Positions 9,533-19,083 are shown, counted from the stretch's first letter. The stretch is DNA of 64,000 nt from JAXMBX01 sp046349635 (GCA_046349635.1 JAXMBX010000010.1:1-64000); one strand, 5' to 3'. Made by a program: numbers and translations. Notes: generated from the letters alone by a model not told the origin.

Positions 9533-9975
9533 TATCCCCCGGGTGGCGGGGGCGCACCGCGTCAGCGGAAGCCCCCGAACGTACCGCGGGTGGCCCGGAT
9601 TCTTGAATCCGGGCGGCGCAGCCGCAAGAGGTTGCCGTTGGACGTTTACCACCAGTCTCGTAGGGTGCGTCTTGACGCACCATTTCAAATTATCTTTCAG
9701 CGTCGAGTGATACGTCCGAGGAATCTATCGTGAGTAGGTCGCGTGTAGCCCAGGTACTCGTACCCGGCGACCTGAGTGTCTCCAGCCGCAAGAGGTTTCT
9801 GTAGGCTGGGTCAAGCCCCAGCTTCTCAGCGTGTTGAATCAAATTCGATGGGGTGGCCCATACGCCCGCAGGGCGCGGGTGGGCGGCCCAAGCGTCTCTG
9901 AGCCTCTAGACGAACACCTTTCGTCTGATAAGATTGTCTGAATCGCTCCCCTCAACGAAAAAAATCAGGGACAAC
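9533..9975. repeat. Gene-free gap filled with hairpin repeats
   Basis: The gap holds at least two copies of the window's GGTGGC-hairpin-CCGCAAGAGG type element. The clearest is at 9587-9632: a perfect 10-bp inverted repeat (GCCCGGATTC, loop TT, 9593-9614) followed by GGCGCAGCCGCAAGAGG. Another lies at about 9855-9895 (GGGTGGCCCATACGCC type) and ends near AAGCGTCTCTGA. No coding frame is supported. Confidence 0.6.
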
Positions 9976-10473
9976 ATGCCGACAGGCCTTCCGGAAACGA
10001 TCCGTAATTCCATCCCGGACGATTTGATGGCCGATGCCGTCACGTGGTGGCAACAGCTTTCGGACAAGGATCGCGACGATCTCCAGCAGCTTTGTGATTC
10101 GCGAAAAGAGCTATTTCTGTTTGAGACATTTTCTCGCGAGGAACCAAGCCCGCGGATCATCGGCGGGAAGTTCATTCCCCATGATGACGCGTTTGGCACT
10201 TCGGAATGGCAGGAAGATTATTTTCAATATCTTCTTGATAACCCCGAATTGATGATCGCCTATGAGCCCGTCTTCCGCACATTCCATATCGGCTGCAGTC
10301 GGCACCTCTCCGCCCGCGAATGTTTTGCAATGGGACAAATCCCGGAGGGTTTTGCCTGCCCCTTTGAAGCGGCCGACTGCCTGATGACAAAGATCCTCGC
10401 CCACCGCCCCTCCGTTGGTTTGAAACTTATCATCTCCGAAAAACATCGGGACGGGCTACCACCAATCCCCTAG
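9976..10473 (+). CDS. Small protein of unknown function
   Basis: A 165-residue protein that I cannot assign to a family. The start at ATG 9976 has AGGGA shortly upstream; the longer reading to 9934 would begin with TTG. There is no signal peptide or membrane segment. Features that can be seen are DDLMADAVTWWQQLSDKDR near the N-terminus, a tryptophan/acid-rich middle (SEWQEDYFQYLL), and a Cys-containing C-terminal part (FHIGCSRH, ARECFAMGQ, FACPFEAADC). Codon use is less C-biased than in the large gene upstream. It lies between two repeat-rich gaps and has no operon partner. Confidence 0.65.
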   Translation: MPTGLPETIRNSIPDDLMADAVTWWQQLSDKDRDDLQQLCDSRKELFLFETFSREEPSPRIIGGKFIPHDDAFGTSEWQEDYFQYLLDNPELMIAYEPVFRTFHIGCSRHLSARECFAMGQIPEGFACPFEAADCLMTKILAHRPSVGLKLIISEKHRDGLPPIP

Positions 10474-10556
10474 GCGGGTCGCCCAAGTTGCCAGTCCTTC
10501 GGCGAGGTTGGATCAGATTTCTATGACGCAGGACAACACGGACAGCTCACTGCCCA

Positions 10557-10615
10557 ATGCGGGTGGCACAGGTTAGCTGTACTCAGCTTACCTGTGTGCG
10601 CCAGCACAAGAGCAG
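10557..10615 (+). repeat. Hairpin repeat of the GGGTGGC...CACAAGAG family
   Basis: GGGTGGC is followed by a 13-bp imperfect inverted repeat (10567-10579 with 10584-10596, loop TACT) and then by GCGCCAGCACAAGAG. The flanks match the copies at 9587, 13123 and 13827, whereas the stem sequence is different. Confidence 0.55.
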
Positions 10616-10671
10616 AGTTCAAATCGACACACACACTCCCGTGAAAATCCTCTGGTCAACTCTCCTGCGAA

Positions 10672-12993
10672 TCAATACACCTGCACCGGCAGACACTCAC
10701 CATTGGGCAGGATCATCAATCCCCACGCTTCGTCAGCACCGATCGTCAACGTCTCGGATTTGGCGCGCTTCCCCGGAATCTTGACCTCGATCGTGAACTT
10801 GCCGGGAGCAACCTCCCAGTTCAATCCCGTCTTGGGGTCCATCGCACCCGCTCCCGCCGCCAGGTCGTAATCCGTTTTGTTGACCGCCACGACTGCCGCC
10901 TCTTCCGAGCCGTTTCCAATGATCAGCCGTCCCTTACCGGAGGCAGGCAATATCCCGGCTGTCTTGGCGGCTTCCGCATCGCGCGAAATCAGCGTGATCG
11001 CGGTCTCCTTCCCTTTGGACTTCAACTGTACCGTCAAGCCTCCCGCAGGACCGGTAAACGACAACGTCGCCGATGATTTTTCGATCTTGGCCGCCCCCTT
11101 GTTTTCAGTCCAACCGGCAGACGCCAGTTCCTGTTGATAAAATGCAATCACCGCTTGCAATTCAGCCGGCACCGTCTTGGTCGTCTGCTTCCGGAAATTG
11201 CTTCCTTCCGATTGGTAACCCTCTCCTCCCTCCGGGAAAGGCAATCCGTTGTGACTGTCAGCCACCAGCCCGCTCATCGGCGCATCGGACTTCGGAGCGC
11301 CGGAAGCCGGCTTACCCAGGATCGCCACGTCGAAGCTCACCTCAAACGTGTACTTCTTGTCGAAGAACTCCCCCGGTTTCGTCAGCTTCGCGGTTCCGCG
11401 CGCCCGGCCATCTTCAACCACAATATCAGAGGCCATGTCACTGTTCCCGCTCCCGCTCAGGCTGGTATTGTCCGCCCACAGAAGCCGTGAAGCGATATTG
11501 TCGTCGCTGTCGATCTCCAGTTTGACTTGCGGCGTGAACTCAAAGTAATCCTCCGCACTCTTCTTCCCCAGCACCGACTTCAGCTTCGCCATATCCAGCG
11601 GCTGTTCGGAAAGCACGATCGTCGTCCTCGGGCTGTCCCCCTGTTTCGTTTCATAAGCCACCACGTTGGTCAGGTTGTAAGTCGCATCCCCGATCGTCAG
11701 CGTGCCCGAGTTGGCCAGTTGAGGGGCATTGGCCAGCCGTTTCGCCGGGACCGACTCCCGCGTCAACACCGGCACGTCGAAACTGATCTCCGCCGTGTAC
11801 ACCTTCTTGAAGAACGACCCCGGCTCTTTCAGTTTGACGCTCCCCCGCGCACGCCCATCCTCCACCAGGGCGCTCCCGGCCAACTCACTCCCGGAACCGT
11901 TCCCCGGTGTCCCGTCCGCCCGCAGATTGAGCCGCTGCGGTTTGTCCGTCTCGTCCAGCACCACCTGCACGTACGGATCCGGCCAGCTCATCGCACTGTT
12001 GTCGGAATTTTTATCCGTCCCGGTCTTTTTCAGATTCGCCAGCAGCGACTGTTGTTTGATCGGATTCAGGCTCGCCACGATTTTCGTCCGCCAGTGGTCG
12101 TCCTCGAACACTTCATACGCAATAACGCTCGGCAGCTTGTGACTCTTGCCGTCCATCACCACGGTCCCCTCATTCGGGAGCTTCGGCAGCTTGTCGATTC
12201 CCTGCTTCGGCTTCTCCTTCCGCTTCGGGAGATCAGCGGGTTTGTCCGCCATCTCTTTCTTCTGCGGCGCGTCGTCGTCCGCATCCTCCAAAGCCTTCTT
12301 CACCTCTTTCTTGGCCCGCTCCATCTCCCCCTTCATCCCATCCCATTGCATCCCCTTCGTCCGGATCGCCACGCTGCTCCCCGCGTCTTCCCCCCGGATG
12401 TCGATCTCCAGCGTCGACTTCCCTGCTTGAATTTTGTAGCCGCACAAACGTCGGCAGGTCGAAGGTGTCGCCTCTTTCGTCCACTTCTTCGACCAATCCC
12501 TTTGTCAGGAACTCTGCCAGCTCCTTCACCTTCGTTGCGCTTTTGAACTCGATCGATTGAAGAAATCATCGTATTCGACATCCGTCGCATCCTTCGGCAA
12601 CGGCAGGGATTTCGGCGTGGGCTGATCGTCTTCCTCCCACATCAACCCCTTGGGGGTCAGCCGGACTTCGCTCCCATCCCCCTGGCTGTCGACACGGACT
12701 TCCAGCGACAAAGTCCCCTTCGTGAATTTCTGCACCCAGAAATCGCTTTGCAGATTATCCCGCCCGGACTTCTCCCACTTCAGCTCCGCCAGCTTGGTCG
12801 CGTAGAACTCTCCCGCCGTCTTGAAATCCGAGGAGACCTGAAAGCGAATGTCCCCCCGCCGCTTCATGACGCTGACGTCCTTCGCTCCTTCGGGAATCGG
12901 GATGTCCCGGACCCGCATTTCGTCAGCCCGGACCGGCAGCATGGTGCCAATCAGCCCCCACACCATCACGAAGAGAATAGTATTCCGCCGCAT
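10672..12993 (-). CDS. Exported repetitive protein of unknown function, interrupted by two frameshifts
   Basis: One original gene of about 770 residues appears as three overlapping frames. The N-terminal part starts at 12993 with a signal peptide (MRRNTILFVMVWGLIGTMLPVRA) and AAGGA upstream. It leaves frame near 12540-12560, and the middle piece (EFKSATKVKELAEFLTKG) leaves frame again near 12480. The remaining 580 residues are then open to 10672. Two tandem domains of roughly 130 residues can be seen in the middle, each beginning with TVVMDGKSH or TLTIGDATYNL and each ending in a VEDGRARG(S/T)xKL segment. A third region has FYQQELASAGWT, which also resembles the N-terminal FYATKLAELKWE module. 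It is probably periplasmic. The two closely spaced indels look like sequence errors or very recent decay. Confidence 0.72.
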
Positions 12994-13122
12994 GATTGAG
13001 TTCCTTCAATCTTCAATTATGTGAAACCAGCGCCGCACGAAATGAGATCCTGACGCCGCGTCATCCCCATGACTCCCCAGATTCTATCCACTCCCCTCCG
13101 CATTTGCTCTCATCAATCGGCT

Positions 13123-13271
13123 GGCCCATACGCCCGCAGGGCGTGTGGGTGGCGCCAGCCACAAGAGGCTTTTTTGGGGTGGCCCGGGTTCCACTCTTCA
13201 CCCTCGCCCCCCCGAGGGAGAGGGTGGCCCGCAGGGCCGGGAGAGGGGGCGTTCCAAACGTCCCTGATCTC
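13123..13271. repeat. Compound intergenic repeat (two hairpin families)
   Basis: Bases 13125-13148 form a 10-bp stem (CCCATACGCC with GGCGTGTGGG) and are followed by GGTGGCGCCAGCCACAAGAGG. From 13197 a second family begins: ACCCTCGCCCC, CGAGGGAGAGGGTGG, GGGAGAGGGGGCG, ending in AAACGTCCCTGATC. The same second family recurs near 22824, 24760, 38702, 39861, 47728 and 56261. Confidence 0.6.
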
Positions 13272-13661
13272 TCACGCCGCCCCGAACGACGTCTCCAGCG
13301 CAATCGAAACCGTCTCCAGCAATTCGTTCTTGCCGACCGGTTTCTTCAACACGCGAAACGCTTCCGCCTTCGCCGCCTCCCGACGCAACTGCTCATCCGC
13401 ATCGGCCGTAATCAAAATGCACGGCAGCAACTGTTGCACCGTCCGCAGGATCCGTAGCGCCTCCAGCCCGGTCATCAACTGCATGTGCATGTCCAGCAGC
13501 ACGGCATCCACCGGACGCCGCTGCACAATCTGGATCGCCTCCTCCCCCGAGGAAACCTCCACCGTCTGGTAATGCGGCTCTAAAACGGAACACAGCGTCC
13601 GTCGAAATCCGGGATCATCATCCGCAATGAGAAGTTCGTACCGCGTCTTGCGTGCGACCAT
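13272..13661 (-). CDS. Receiver-only response regulator
   Basis: A 129-residue stand-alone CheY-like receiver domain. I start it at ATG 13661 (MVARKTRYELLIADDD) because GAGGA lies 6 bases upstream; a longer reading to 13733 adds a Gly/Arg-rich leader of no clear value. Receiver residues are all present: acidic pair D14/D15, phosphoacceptor D57 in LLDMHM, T85 in LITAD, and K107 in VLKKPVG. It has no output domain, so it should act by protein contact or as a phosphorelay intermediate. No histidine kinase is encoded in the window, so the partner is unknown. Confidence 0.9.
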   Translation of the reverse strand: MVARKTRYELLIADDDPGFRRTLCSVLEPHYQTVEVSSGEEAIQIVQRRPVDAVLLDMHMQLMTGLEALRILRTVQQLLPCILITADADEQLRREAAKAEAFRVLKKPVGKNELLETVSIALETSFGAA

Positions 13662-13973
13662 TCGCATCCTCATTCCACAGCCCGGGAGCCGACCTTCCTG
13701 CCGCGCTCCGCCACACGAATCAACACCAGTCATTGCATTCTAACTGGTCAAGCGGACTGCTGGAAAGGCTTTTTGTTCCCTTTCCCGTTCGTAGGAAACG
13801 ACTTGGGAGTCCCGAGAGCGTTGGATGGCCCATACGCCGGTACTCCGGCGTGTGGGTGCCGTCAGGCACAAGAGGCGAATTTATCCCGACGTGGGTGGCA
13901 CTGCAACGGCTGCCATGCCCGCATCTCGTCACAAGGGCGGGCATGGATTCTCGGGTGCTGAGCCTTCGCTCCC
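13662..13973. repeat. Gene-free gap with hairpin repeat
   Basis: The gap holds a copy of the GGTGGC-hairpin-CACAAGAGG family at 13827-13874. Its perfect core stem is CCCATACGCCGG (13829-13840), loop TACT, CCGGCGTGTGGG (13845-13856). A GCATGCC-type inverted segment (CCATGCCCGC ... GGGCGGGCATGG) follows at about 13914-13944. No gene is supported. Confidence 0.55.
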
Positions 13974-15257
13974 CTACCCCTCAAACCCCGAGAAAATCAG
14001 CGAAATGTTCTGGCCGCCGAACCCGAAGCTGTTCGACAACGCATACTTCGCCTTCGCTTCCCGGGCCACATTCGGGATGTAGTCCAGGTCGCACTCCGGA
14101 TCAGGCGTCTCGTAGTTCGTCGTCGGGGGCAGCACCCCCTTCTTGATCGCCATCATGCAGGTGATCGCCTCGACGCTTCCCGCCGCCGCGATCAGGTGTC
14201 CCATCATGCTCTTGATGCTCGACACCGGGATCTTGTACGCCTGCTGACCCAGCGACTGCTTGATCGCCAGCGTTTCCACCTTGTCGTTCACTTCCGTGCT
14301 CGTCCCGTGCGCGTTGATGTAGCCGATGTCCTCGGGGTTCAGCTTGGCGTCTTCCATCGCCATCTTGATGCACGCGACCGCTCCCCGTCCTTCCGGATGG
14401 GTGTCGGTAATCCGGAACGCATCCGCCGTGGACCCGTATCCCAGGATCTCCCCGTAAATCGTCGCGCCGCGCTTCTTCGCGTGTTCCAGTTCTTCCAGGA
14501 TCAGCATCCCCGCCCCTTCACCCAGCACGAATCCGTCCCGGTTCTTGTCGAACGGACGGGACGCCTTGTGAGGCACGTCGTTGCTCGTGGAAAGCGCCGT
14601 CAACAGGTTGAATCCCGTCACGCCGAACGGGTGGATCATGCTGTGCGCCCCGCCCGAGAGCATCACGTCCGCATCATTACGGCGGATGATCTCCACTGCT
14701 TCGCCGATCGCCTGGCTGGAAGCAGCGCACGCCGTCAGGCAGTTCATGTTGGGACCCTGCGCATTGAACAGGCTCGCCAGGTGCCCTGAGGGCATGTTCG
14801 GCTCCTGTTCCAGCTCTTCCTGCGGGTTGAACCGGATCATCCCTTCCTTCGCGAAGATCCCCATGTCCAGTTCGCCGTTCTGCTGCGCGACGGCCACCAG
14901 TCCCATGAACATCCGGAAGTTCTGTTCCCCTTCACCCGCACCCAGGTAGACGCCAAACCGCGCCGGGTCGATCTTGCTCTCCTGGATTCCCGAGGCCTTG
15001 ATCGCATCGGTCGCGGCACCGATCGCGAAGTGAATGTGCCGTCCGGCGAATTCAAATCGCTCCGGGTTCGGAATGTAATCCCCCAGGTTGAAGTCTTTCA
15101 CTTCCGCGGCAATCTGCGTCGGGAATTTGCTCGCGTCGAAATGAGTGATCCGCCCGATCCCCGTCCCGGATTCCTCCAGAACTTTCCACATCGAGTCCAG
15201 CGTTTTACCCACGGGGGTCACAACCCCCATCCCCGTGACCACAACCCGTCGTCTCAT
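13974..15257 (-). CDS. fabF: 3-oxoacyl-ACP synthase II (KAS II, FabF-like)
   Basis: Condensing enzyme of fatty-acid elongation: it joins malonyl-ACP to an acyl-ACP chain in the cytoplasm. The 427-residue length is normal for FabF. The thiolase-fold catalytic triad is complete: Cys177 in LTACAASS, His317 in NAHGTSTEVND and His354 in SMMGHLIAAAG. The N-terminus RRRVVVTGMGVVTPVG is typical, and GGAAAG precedes the ATG. It is the last gene of a leftward cluster in the order fabZ, fabG, acp, fabZ, fabF, with short gaps. Such clusters are common in planctomycetes and may serve a specialised lipid rather than bulk fatty acids. That reading is inference. Confidence 0.93.
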   Translation of the reverse strand: MRRRVVVTGMGVVTPVGKTLDSMWKVLEESGTGIGRITHFDASKFPTQIAAEVKDFNLGDYIPNPERFEFAGRHIHFAIGAATDAIKASGIQESKIDPARFGVYLGAGEGEQNFRMFMGLVAVAQQNGELDMGIFAKEGMIRFNPQEELEQEPNMPSGHLASLFNAQGPNMNCLTACAASSQAIGEAVEIIRRNDADVMLSGGAHSMIHPFGVTGFNLLTALSTSNDVPHKASRPFDKNRDGFVLGEGAGMLILEELEHAKKRGATIYGEILGYGSTADAFRITDTHPEGRGAVACIKMAMEDAKLNPEDIGYINAHGTSTEVNDKVETLAIKQSLGQQAYKIPVSSIKSMMGHLIAAAGSVEAITCMMAIKKGVLPPTTNYETPDPECDLDYIPNVAREAKAKYALSNSFGFGGQNISLIFSGFEG

Positions 15258-15315
15258 GATCTGCTCTTTCCGAGGAAGTATGGAAACGTCGTTCCGGCTG
15301 AAGCGAGACTGCCCG

Positions 15316-15795
15316 TTACTTGGCGCTCCCGTCCCCCGCCTTCCCCACGTCCATCACTCCCATCAAGTTCATGGTGAACACGAAATTTTTCTGGTCCGCA
15401 CCCTTCGACAGGGCGCTATCCACGTGGGCGAAGAAGATTTCCCCTTCCGCCACCAGGCGGTCGCCGACGCGGGCCTGGCATTCCACCATTCCCCCCTCGT
15501 CCCGGGCATCGATCAGCTTCGCCGTGTAGGTCAGCGTGTCCCCGGGCCGAGCCCAGCTATGGAACACCATCTTGGGAACCTTCCCCAGGATCACCACGTG
15601 CTTAAACTGATTCTTCTCCCCCAGCAGGATCCCTCCCGTCTGGGCCAGACCTTCAATGATCAATGAACCGGGCATCACCGGAAAGCCGGGAAAATGGTCG
15701 TGGAGATGCTCCTCCGCCAGCGACACGTTCTTAATCGCCGTGGCGTGAGACCCACTTTCGAACTCCACGAACCGATCGATCCACATCCAGCGCAT
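15316..15795 (-). CDS. 3-hydroxyacyl-ACP dehydratase, FabZ-like (second copy in cluster)
   Basis: Hot-dog-fold dehydratase that removes water from 3-hydroxyacyl-ACP. The ATG at 15795 (MRWMWIDRFVEF) is preferred to the GTG at 15804 because GAGGGGTG lies just before it. The catalytic pair is visible: His34 in DHFPGFPVMPG and Glu48 in LIIEGLAQTGG. The length of 159 residues is normal. It sits between acp and fabF on the same strand. It clearly differs from the other cluster copy at 17273-17758, so the two may act on different chain lengths or at different steps. Confidence 0.9.
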   Translation of the reverse strand: MRWMWIDRFVEFESGSHATAIKNVSLAEEHLHDHFPGFPVMPGSLIIEGLAQTGGILLGEKNQFKHVVILGKVPKMVFHSWARPGDTLTYTAKLIDARDEGGMVECQARVGDRLVAEGEIFFAHVDSALSKGADQKNFVFTMNLMGVMDVGKAGDGSAK

Positions 15796-15873
15796 GCGGT
15801 TCACCCCTCATTTTACGATCCGCGGCCCGTTTGGACAGACCCCGGCGACCGCGGATCGGCCTGTTTCAGGCGC

Positions 15874-16260
15874 TTACTTCACTTTCGAAGCCAGGTAATT
15901 CACGATCATCTGGACCGTGAACAGGTCCTGGATCTTGCTCACCTGAGGATCCTTCGCGAAGCTCTCGATGTCCGCGTGCGGCATCTTGGCCCGCATTTCC
16001 GCGATCCCCGCTTCCGTGATCTTCCCGTCCTTGACGAAGCCCGCTTCCGCGCTCGTCAGGCCTTCCGGGAACAAATCCCCCTTCGGAATCTTGATCCCGA
16101 AGTTCTTTTCCAGGCGGAACACGATGTCCAGAAAGTCGATCGATTCCGCGCCCAGATCTCCCGTCAGGGTCGCGGTCGGGGTGACTTCTTCATCATCAAC
16201 TCCCAGTGCATCCACCAGGGTTTCCTGAACCTTCGCCAAGATTTCGTCTTTTGTAGGCAT
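15874..16260 (-). CDS. Acyl carrier protein, long form
   Basis: Carrier of the growing acyl chain on a phosphopantetheine arm. The attachment site is Ser40 in GDLGAESIDFLDI. At 128 residues it is about 50 longer than the usual AcpP. The extra C-terminal region (from about residue 80, rich in Ala, Asp and Lys) ends VQMIVNYLASKVK, which resembles the last helix of a carrier domain, so the extension is probably a loop insertion before the final helix. AGGAG lies upstream of the ATG. Its place between fabG and fabZ/fabF makes it the dedicated carrier of this cluster. Confidence 0.92.
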   Translation of the reverse strand: MPTKDEILAKVQETLVDALGVDDEEVTPTATLTGDLGAESIDFLDIVFRLEKNFGIKIPKGDLFPEGLTSAEAGFVKDGKITEAGIAEMRAKMPHADIESFAKDPQVSKIQDLFTVQMIVNYLASKVK

Positions 16261-16424
16261 CCCTCAATTACTCCTGGCGACTGTCGAAGCTTACCCAGCC
16301 TGATTTCGCCATCTCTAAAGAACTCGTCATTCCAGCCTGAGGCAACCAGGAGCCTGACGAGATGGCCCCACTTGCCGTTTGATTTTTTGAACAACGATCC
16401 CCTGACCGGGAGACCGTTGATGAC

Positions 16425-17177
16425 TTACATTCCCCCCAGCGTCAGCCCACCGTCCACCTTCAGGATCTGCCCTGTGATGTACGAAGACGCTTCACTCGCC
16501 AGGAACAACACCGCATTCGAAATGTCCTCCGGCTTACCCAGCCGACGGACCGGAATGCTCTTCTTGATCTCATCGCCGGCGGCGTTCTGCACCGCCACCG
16601 TCATGTCTGTTTCAATGAACCCCGGAGCGACCGCATTCACCGTGATTCCACGCCGCGCCACTTCCGTCGCCAGGCACCGGGTGAACCCTTCGATCCCCCC
16701 CTTGCTCGCCGCGTAGTTCGCCTGCCCCTGGTTGCCGAATTCCGCGGCAATGCTGGACATGTTGATGATCCGCCCATACCGGGCCGACATCATCGGGCGG
16801 ATCACCGCATGGCTGTAGTTGAACACGCTGTTGAGGTTCGTCTGGATCACTTCCACCCAGTTTTCCTCGGTCATCGTCGCCAGCAGCCCGTCCCGGATAA
16901 TCCCCGCGTTATTCACCAGGATATCCACCTTCCCCCACGCGTCCGTCACCTTGGTGACAATCTCTTCCGCGGCGGCAAAGCTCTTCACGTCCGCCTGGTA
17001 CGCGACGACCTCCGCCCCTTTTCCCTTCAGTTCCGCGACGAGATCATCCGCCGGCTTCGAACTCGACTGGTACACAAACGCCACCTTCGCCCCCGCCCCG
17101 GCGAGTGCTTCCACGATGGCCCGCCCGATCCCGCGGCTGCCACCCGTTACCAGTGCTGTCCGTCCTGACAAACTCAT
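16425..17177 (-). CDS. fabG: 3-oxoacyl-ACP reductase (FabG)
   Basis: NADPH-dependent short-chain dehydrogenase reducing 3-oxoacyl-ACP to 3-hydroxyacyl-ACP. The protein has 250 residues, as expected. The cofactor motif TGGSRGIG is at residues 11-18, NNAG is near 90-93, and the catalytic residues Ser142 (NMSSIAA), Tyr155 and Lys159 (YAASK) are all present. The C-terminus VDGGLTLGGM is classical. AAGGAAG precedes the start. It lies between the first fabZ-like gene and acp in the leftward cluster. Confidence 0.95.
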   Translation of the reverse strand: MSLSGRTALVTGGSRGIGRAIVEALAGAGAKVAFVYQSSSKPADDLVAELKGKGAEVVAYQADVKSFAAAEEIVTKVTDAWGKVDILVNNAGIIRDGLLATMTEENWVEVIQTNLNSVFNYSHAVIRPMMSARYGRIINMSSIAAEFGNQGQANYAASKGGIEGFTRCLATEVARRGITVNAVAPGFIETDMTVAVQNAAGDEIKKSIPVRRLGKPEDISNAVLFLASEASSYITGQILKVDGGLTLGGM

Positions 17178-17272
17178 GAATCTTCTTCCTTCTTACTTAA
17201 TCGCGGCTTTCAAACTTCGCGGCTGACTCGCCGACTTTCGGCTCCAAATGACGCACTGCGGAAACCAAGGGC

Positions 17273-17758
17273 TCACGCACTCACCGCTTCCGGATTCCAC
17301 AACATCCCGAACAACTCACGTTGTTTCTGTGTCTGGAATTCATCCACCCGTTGCAGATCCGTGTGCGTTGCTCCCAGGTTGAATCGCTCCATGATCAGCT
17401 TGGCGCTCACCGTGGAGTTCTCTCCCACCGCCCCGCTTCCCTGCAGCGTGGCCGTCCGTTCGTCGATTTTTTTCAGCTCCACCTGGACCGTCATAGTCTG
17501 TCCGGGGGAGACAAAATTGTTAAACTTGACAGCCCGGGCCTCTTTGAGCATCACCGTGCTGTATTTGAAATCATCCGTGTAGCGCAACAGCCAGGCACTT
17601 GCCTGCACCAGGCTTTCCACCATCAGAACCCCAGGCATCACCGGAAACCCCGGAAAGTGATCCGCCAGGTATTCCTCCGCCAGGGAGAGATTCTTGATCG
17701 CCGTAATGGACTTTCCGGCTTCAATCTGCAGGATCTTGTCAACGAGCGTGAATCTCAT
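17273..17758 (-). CDS. 3-hydroxyacyl-ACP dehydratase, FabZ-like (first gene of fab cluster)
   Basis: Hot-dog-fold dehydratase of 161 residues and the promoter-proximal gene of the cluster. The catalytic pair is His34 in DHFPGFPVMPG and Glu48 in LMVESLVQAS. The N-terminal segment MRFTLVDKILQIEAGKS is typical. Compared with housekeeping FabZ it has a longer C-terminal tail (DEFQTQKQRELFGMLWN). The 446-bp region upstream separates it from the divergent metF gene and should contain the cluster promoter. Confidence 0.9.
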   Translation of the reverse strand: MRFTLVDKILQIEAGKSITAIKNLSLAEEYLADHFPGFPVMPGVLMVESLVQASAWLLRYTDDFKYSTVMLKEARAVKFNNFVSPGQTMTVQVELKKIDERTATLQGSGAVGENSTVSAKLIMERFNLGATHTDLQRVDEFQTQKQRELFGMLWNPEAVSA

Positions 17759-18204
17759 TCCTCACCAAATCAACGGACTAGCAAAAGGAGCACCCTATCC
17801 CTGAGAACTCGACTCCCTTGAGTCTGCTTCCGTGACAGGAAACCCACTCGTCGGAGATGTCGCTATACGTCCTAAGCTGCCGGTACTCGTGGAGTTCTGG
17901 AAGTTTGGGAGTATAGTCCCCCTCCCTCGGTGTCACAAGTAAGGGGTACAGACGGCATAATCGGTAAAATCCGCCCAGAACTGTAGTCCGACTTCTCTCG
18001 CAGGGTAGTCTCCCGGACTTTGTCTTGTTAACCTATGATCTTTCCTCGGAACCCTTTACAGAAATTCGCCGGACACATTCCTCCGGTTTCCCACTTGCTC
18101 GGATTTCATAAAACGACCACAAATCGCTGACCCCTACCACGGCCGGGAACCTGCTCCCGCCGTAAAACGCGATCTGAGTAAAATGCGTTCTGATTGAGAC
18201 TTAC
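17759..18204. other. Gene-free divergent region between the fab cluster and metF
   Basis: This 446-bp segment should hold promoters for the leftward fab cluster and rightward metF. I looked for a SAM or cobalamin riboswitch because methionine genes follow, but found no convincing conserved core. TAAAAT at about 18179-18184, 20 bases before the metF ATG, is a possible -10 element without a good -35. Confidence 0.4.
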
Positions 18205-19083
18205 ATGCGAATTCCAGATATTTATCGCGACGCAAAGTTTGGACTCTCCATCGAGATTTTCCCCCCCAAGACCGCCGAGGGGGATGCCTCCCTTTATGAG
18301 AACCTCGAGCGCCTCCTCCGTTTCCAACCCTCTTTCGTCTCATGCACTTACGGCGCAGGGGGCAGCACCAGCCGCCGCACCGTTGAAATCTGCCGCAATA
18401 TTCAGACACAGTTCGGTCTCACCGCCACTTCTCACTTCACCTGTGTCGGCGCCAGCGTCGACCAGTTAAAGGAATGGCTCACCTTCGCCACCCAGGCCGG
18501 GATCGGCAACATCATGGCCCTTCGCGGCGATCCCCCCGCCGGCGAAACCGAGTTCAAGCAAGCCGTTGGTGGCCTCAAGAACGCCAACGAACTCGTCACC
18601 CTCATCCGGGGTCAATTTCCTCAGATGGGGATCGGCGTCGCCGGTTATCCCGAAAAGCATCCCGAAGCCCCCAGCCTCGAAGCGGACCTCGCGAACCTCA
18701 AACGCAAGGTCGATGCCGGTGCGGACGCCGTCTACACCCAGTTGTTCTACTCCAACCCCAACTTCTATCGCTTCCGCGACGCCTGCGACAAAGCCGGCAT
18801 CCGCATCCCGATCATTCCCGGCATCATGCCCATTACCGAATTCGCCCGCATCAAGCGCATCACCTCCCTCTGCCAGGCCCACTTTCCGCAAGACCTCTCC
18901 GACCGCCTCGAAGCGGTCCAGGAGGACAAGCAGGCCCAGTTGGAGATCGGCGTAGAATATGCCATCGCACAATGCCGCGACCTGATCGCCCAGGGAGTCC
19001 CCGGACTCCATTTCTATGCCCTCAATAAATCCCAGGCCTGTGAGTTGATCCTGGATGGACTCAATTACGCCCCCGCCTGTTGA
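18205..19083 (+). CDS. metF: Methylenetetrahydrofolate reductase (MetF)
   Basis: Flavoprotein that reduces 5,10-methylene-THF to 5-methyl-THF, the methyl donor for methionine synthase. The 292-residue length is that of bacterial MetF. Diagnostic segments are LSIEIFPPKT (with the conserved Glu17), FVSCTYGAGGSTS, NIMALRGDPP, DAGADAVYTQLFY, and IIPGIMPITEFARI. It overlaps or abuts the start of metH, the enzyme that uses its product, so the two form a functional pair and probably one transcript. The frame is intact, unlike metH. Confidence 0.96.
   Translation: MRIPDIYRDAKFGLSIEIFPPKTAEGDASLYENLERLLRFQPSFVSCTYGAGGSTSRRTVEICRNIQTQFGLTATSHFTCVGASVDQLKEWLTFATQAGIGNIMALRGDPPAGETEFKQAVGGLKNANELVTLIRGQFPQMGIGVAGYPEKHPEAPSLEADLANLKRKVDAGADAVYTQLFYSNPNFYRFRDACDKAGIRIPIIPGIMPITEFARIKRITSLCQAHFPQDLSDRLEAVQEDKQAQLEIGVEYAIAQCRDLIAQGVPGLHFYALNKSQACELILDGLNYAPAC

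Noticed and set aside
10600..10640. tRNA-like T-arm sequence near GAGTTCAAATCGACAC
   Set aside because: No acceptor stem, anticodon arm or CCA end could be built around it.
17800..18204. SAM or cobalamin riboswitch before metF/metH
   Set aside because: Looked for because of the pathway, but no conserved riboswitch core could be matched by eye.
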